NCBI GenBank assembly: GCA_026389415.1
Contig: JAPLHX010000186.1
Coordinates: forward strand, 1 to 6,053
DNA from: Coprothermobacterota bacterium
GTDB lineage: Bacteria; Caldisericota; JANLFM01
DNA length: 6,053 nt
Direction: 5' to 3'
Shown: piece by piece, positions 5,332 through 6,053 of the stretch
Layout of the letters: each line of letters starts with the position of its first letter
Position numbering within the stretch: the stretch's first letter is position 1
The notes under the pieces: generated by a model
Database searches by the model: none
What the model saw: the letters and a program-made list of their open reading frames with translations, nothing else
Told to the model about the DNA's origin: nothing
Position numbers and translations under genes: made by a program

Positions 5332-6053
5332 TTAAAAATCTCCGACGCCTGGGAAAGCGGAAAATCGTTCTGGACCTGTTCTACCTGCACGAGATTGAGC
5401 TCGGTGGCCAGCAGTATCTCTTCTTCGTACCCCTGCAACAGGATTTCCCCCCCTGGATCCACGATCATGGAATGGCCGAAGTAGGAGCGACCCGGGAAAT
5501 CCTCTCCCGTACGATTGCAGGCCAGGACAAAATACTGGTTCTCAATTGCCCGGGCTCGAATCAAAGTCAACCAATGCTGCAAACGGGGGTGAGGAAACTG
5601 GGCCGGTAAACAGACCAATCGCACCCCCTGGGTCCGGAGTTCCTGAAAACCCAGAGGGAATCGAAGATCGAAACAGATCTGCACCCCCACCTTTCCCCAA
5701 GGAGTGAGCAATGGCTGATTTTCCCGACCCGGCTGGAATACTGCAGGTTCATGAAATGCCGGGAAAAGATGCATCTTGCGATAGTGGCCTTGTAACTCTC
5801 CACCGGGCCCGGCAAGGTAGGCACTGTTATAAAGCCCCTCTCCAGCCACTTCCGGAATGGAGCCGGCCAATAGCCAGATATGGAAACGTTGAGCCCACTG
5901 TTGAATGAGATCCAATGTCTTATGAAAGGTGGATCTAGCAATATCGACTAGGGTTTCCAAATCTGGATAACCCGTGCTCCACATTTCCGGCAGGAGCACA
6001 AGTTCACAACGGAGGTTGCCGGCATCCTCCAGGAACTGGAACGCTCGCATAAC
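5328..6053 (-). CDS. Nitrilase-superfamily carbon-nitrogen hydrolase, N-terminus outside window
   Basis: Members of this superfamily hydrolyse amides or nitriles in the cytoplasm through a Glu-Lys-Cys triad. Counting from the Met encoded at 6050-6048, all three are present: Glu22 in LLPEMWSTGY, Lys92 in YRKMHLF and Cys126 in QICFDLRFP. Other family marks are AGSIPE (62-67), YNSAYL, RARAIENQYFVLACNR and an SMIVDPGG strand. The KMHLF and CFDLRFP forms resemble the omega-amidase (Nit2/YafV) group, which removes ammonia from alpha-ketoglutaramate-type amides, but substrate cannot be fixed from sequence. The frame is open to the window end and relatives have about 20-25 residues before LVLLPEM beyond what is seen here, so the Met at 6050 is probably internal and the true start lies outside. 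The C-terminus (DFPLSQASEIFK) ends without the DRRP-like tail I associate with the group. It is the first visible gene of a pair with the membrane protein. Confidence 0.88.
   Translation of the reverse strand, partial: VMRAFQFLEDAGNLRCELVLLPEMWSTGYPDLETLVDIARSTFHKTLDLIQQWAQRFHIWLLAGSIPEVAGEGLYNSAYLAGPGGELQGHYRKMHLFPAFHEPAVFQPGRENQPLLTPWGKVGVQICFDLRFPLGFQELRTQGVRLVCLPAQFPHPRLQHWLTLIRARAIENQYFVLACNRTGEDFPGRSYFGHSMIVDPGGEILLQGYEEEILLATELNLVQVEQVQNDFPLSQASEIFK

Overview
The window is about 6 kb of bacterial chromosome with roughly even base composition, tightly packed genes and Shine-Dalgarno-type starts. Nothing in it identifies the species. A ferredoxin:disulfide reductase-type catalytic subunit fused to a rubredoxin-like domain, plus a molybdate-binding (Mop) relic, suggests a lineage with ferredoxin-based, at least partly anaerobic metabolism. 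Such genes are familiar from Desulfobacterota/Desulfuromonadia, Nitrospirota and some archaea; this placement is inference. No rRNA, tRNA, CRISPR array, insertion sequence or prophage gene is visible.

Left part, + strand (1-1917). The window opens inside a CorA-type Mg2+/Co2+ channel gene that carries an in-frame TAA in the middle of otherwise well-conserved coding sequence. Next comes a compact two-gene unit: a glutaredoxin-like protein (911-1192) and, 6 nt downstream, an FTR-type disulfide reductase catalytic subunit with a C-terminal rubredoxin-like domain (1199-1693). Together they look like a ferredoxin -> [4Fe-4S] disulfide reductase -> glutaredoxin thiol-reduction chain. Just downstream is a 51-codon ORF (1715-1870) that reads as a molbindin/Mop domain lacking its middle, probably a relic.

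Centre, + strand (1918-4236). A single long gene encodes a 772-residue member of the transketolase family. It is longer than classical transketolase but keeps the residues expected for cofactor and sugar-phosphate binding. It has its own short upstream gap and no obvious operon partner.

Right part, - strand (4276-6053). A convergent pair is transcribed towards the transketolase gene: a nitrilase-superfamily amidohydrolase (N-terminus beyond the window) and a polytopic membrane protein of the lysylphosphatidylglycerol-synthase TM/flippase-like family. They overlap by an ATGA stop/start, so they are probably translationally coupled.

The points most worth a second look are the glutaredoxin/disulfide-reductase couple with its cysteine arrangement, the nonsense codon in corA, the internally deleted Mop domain, and the divergent cofactor motif of the transketolase. 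I did not find convincing evidence of a wholly new system.
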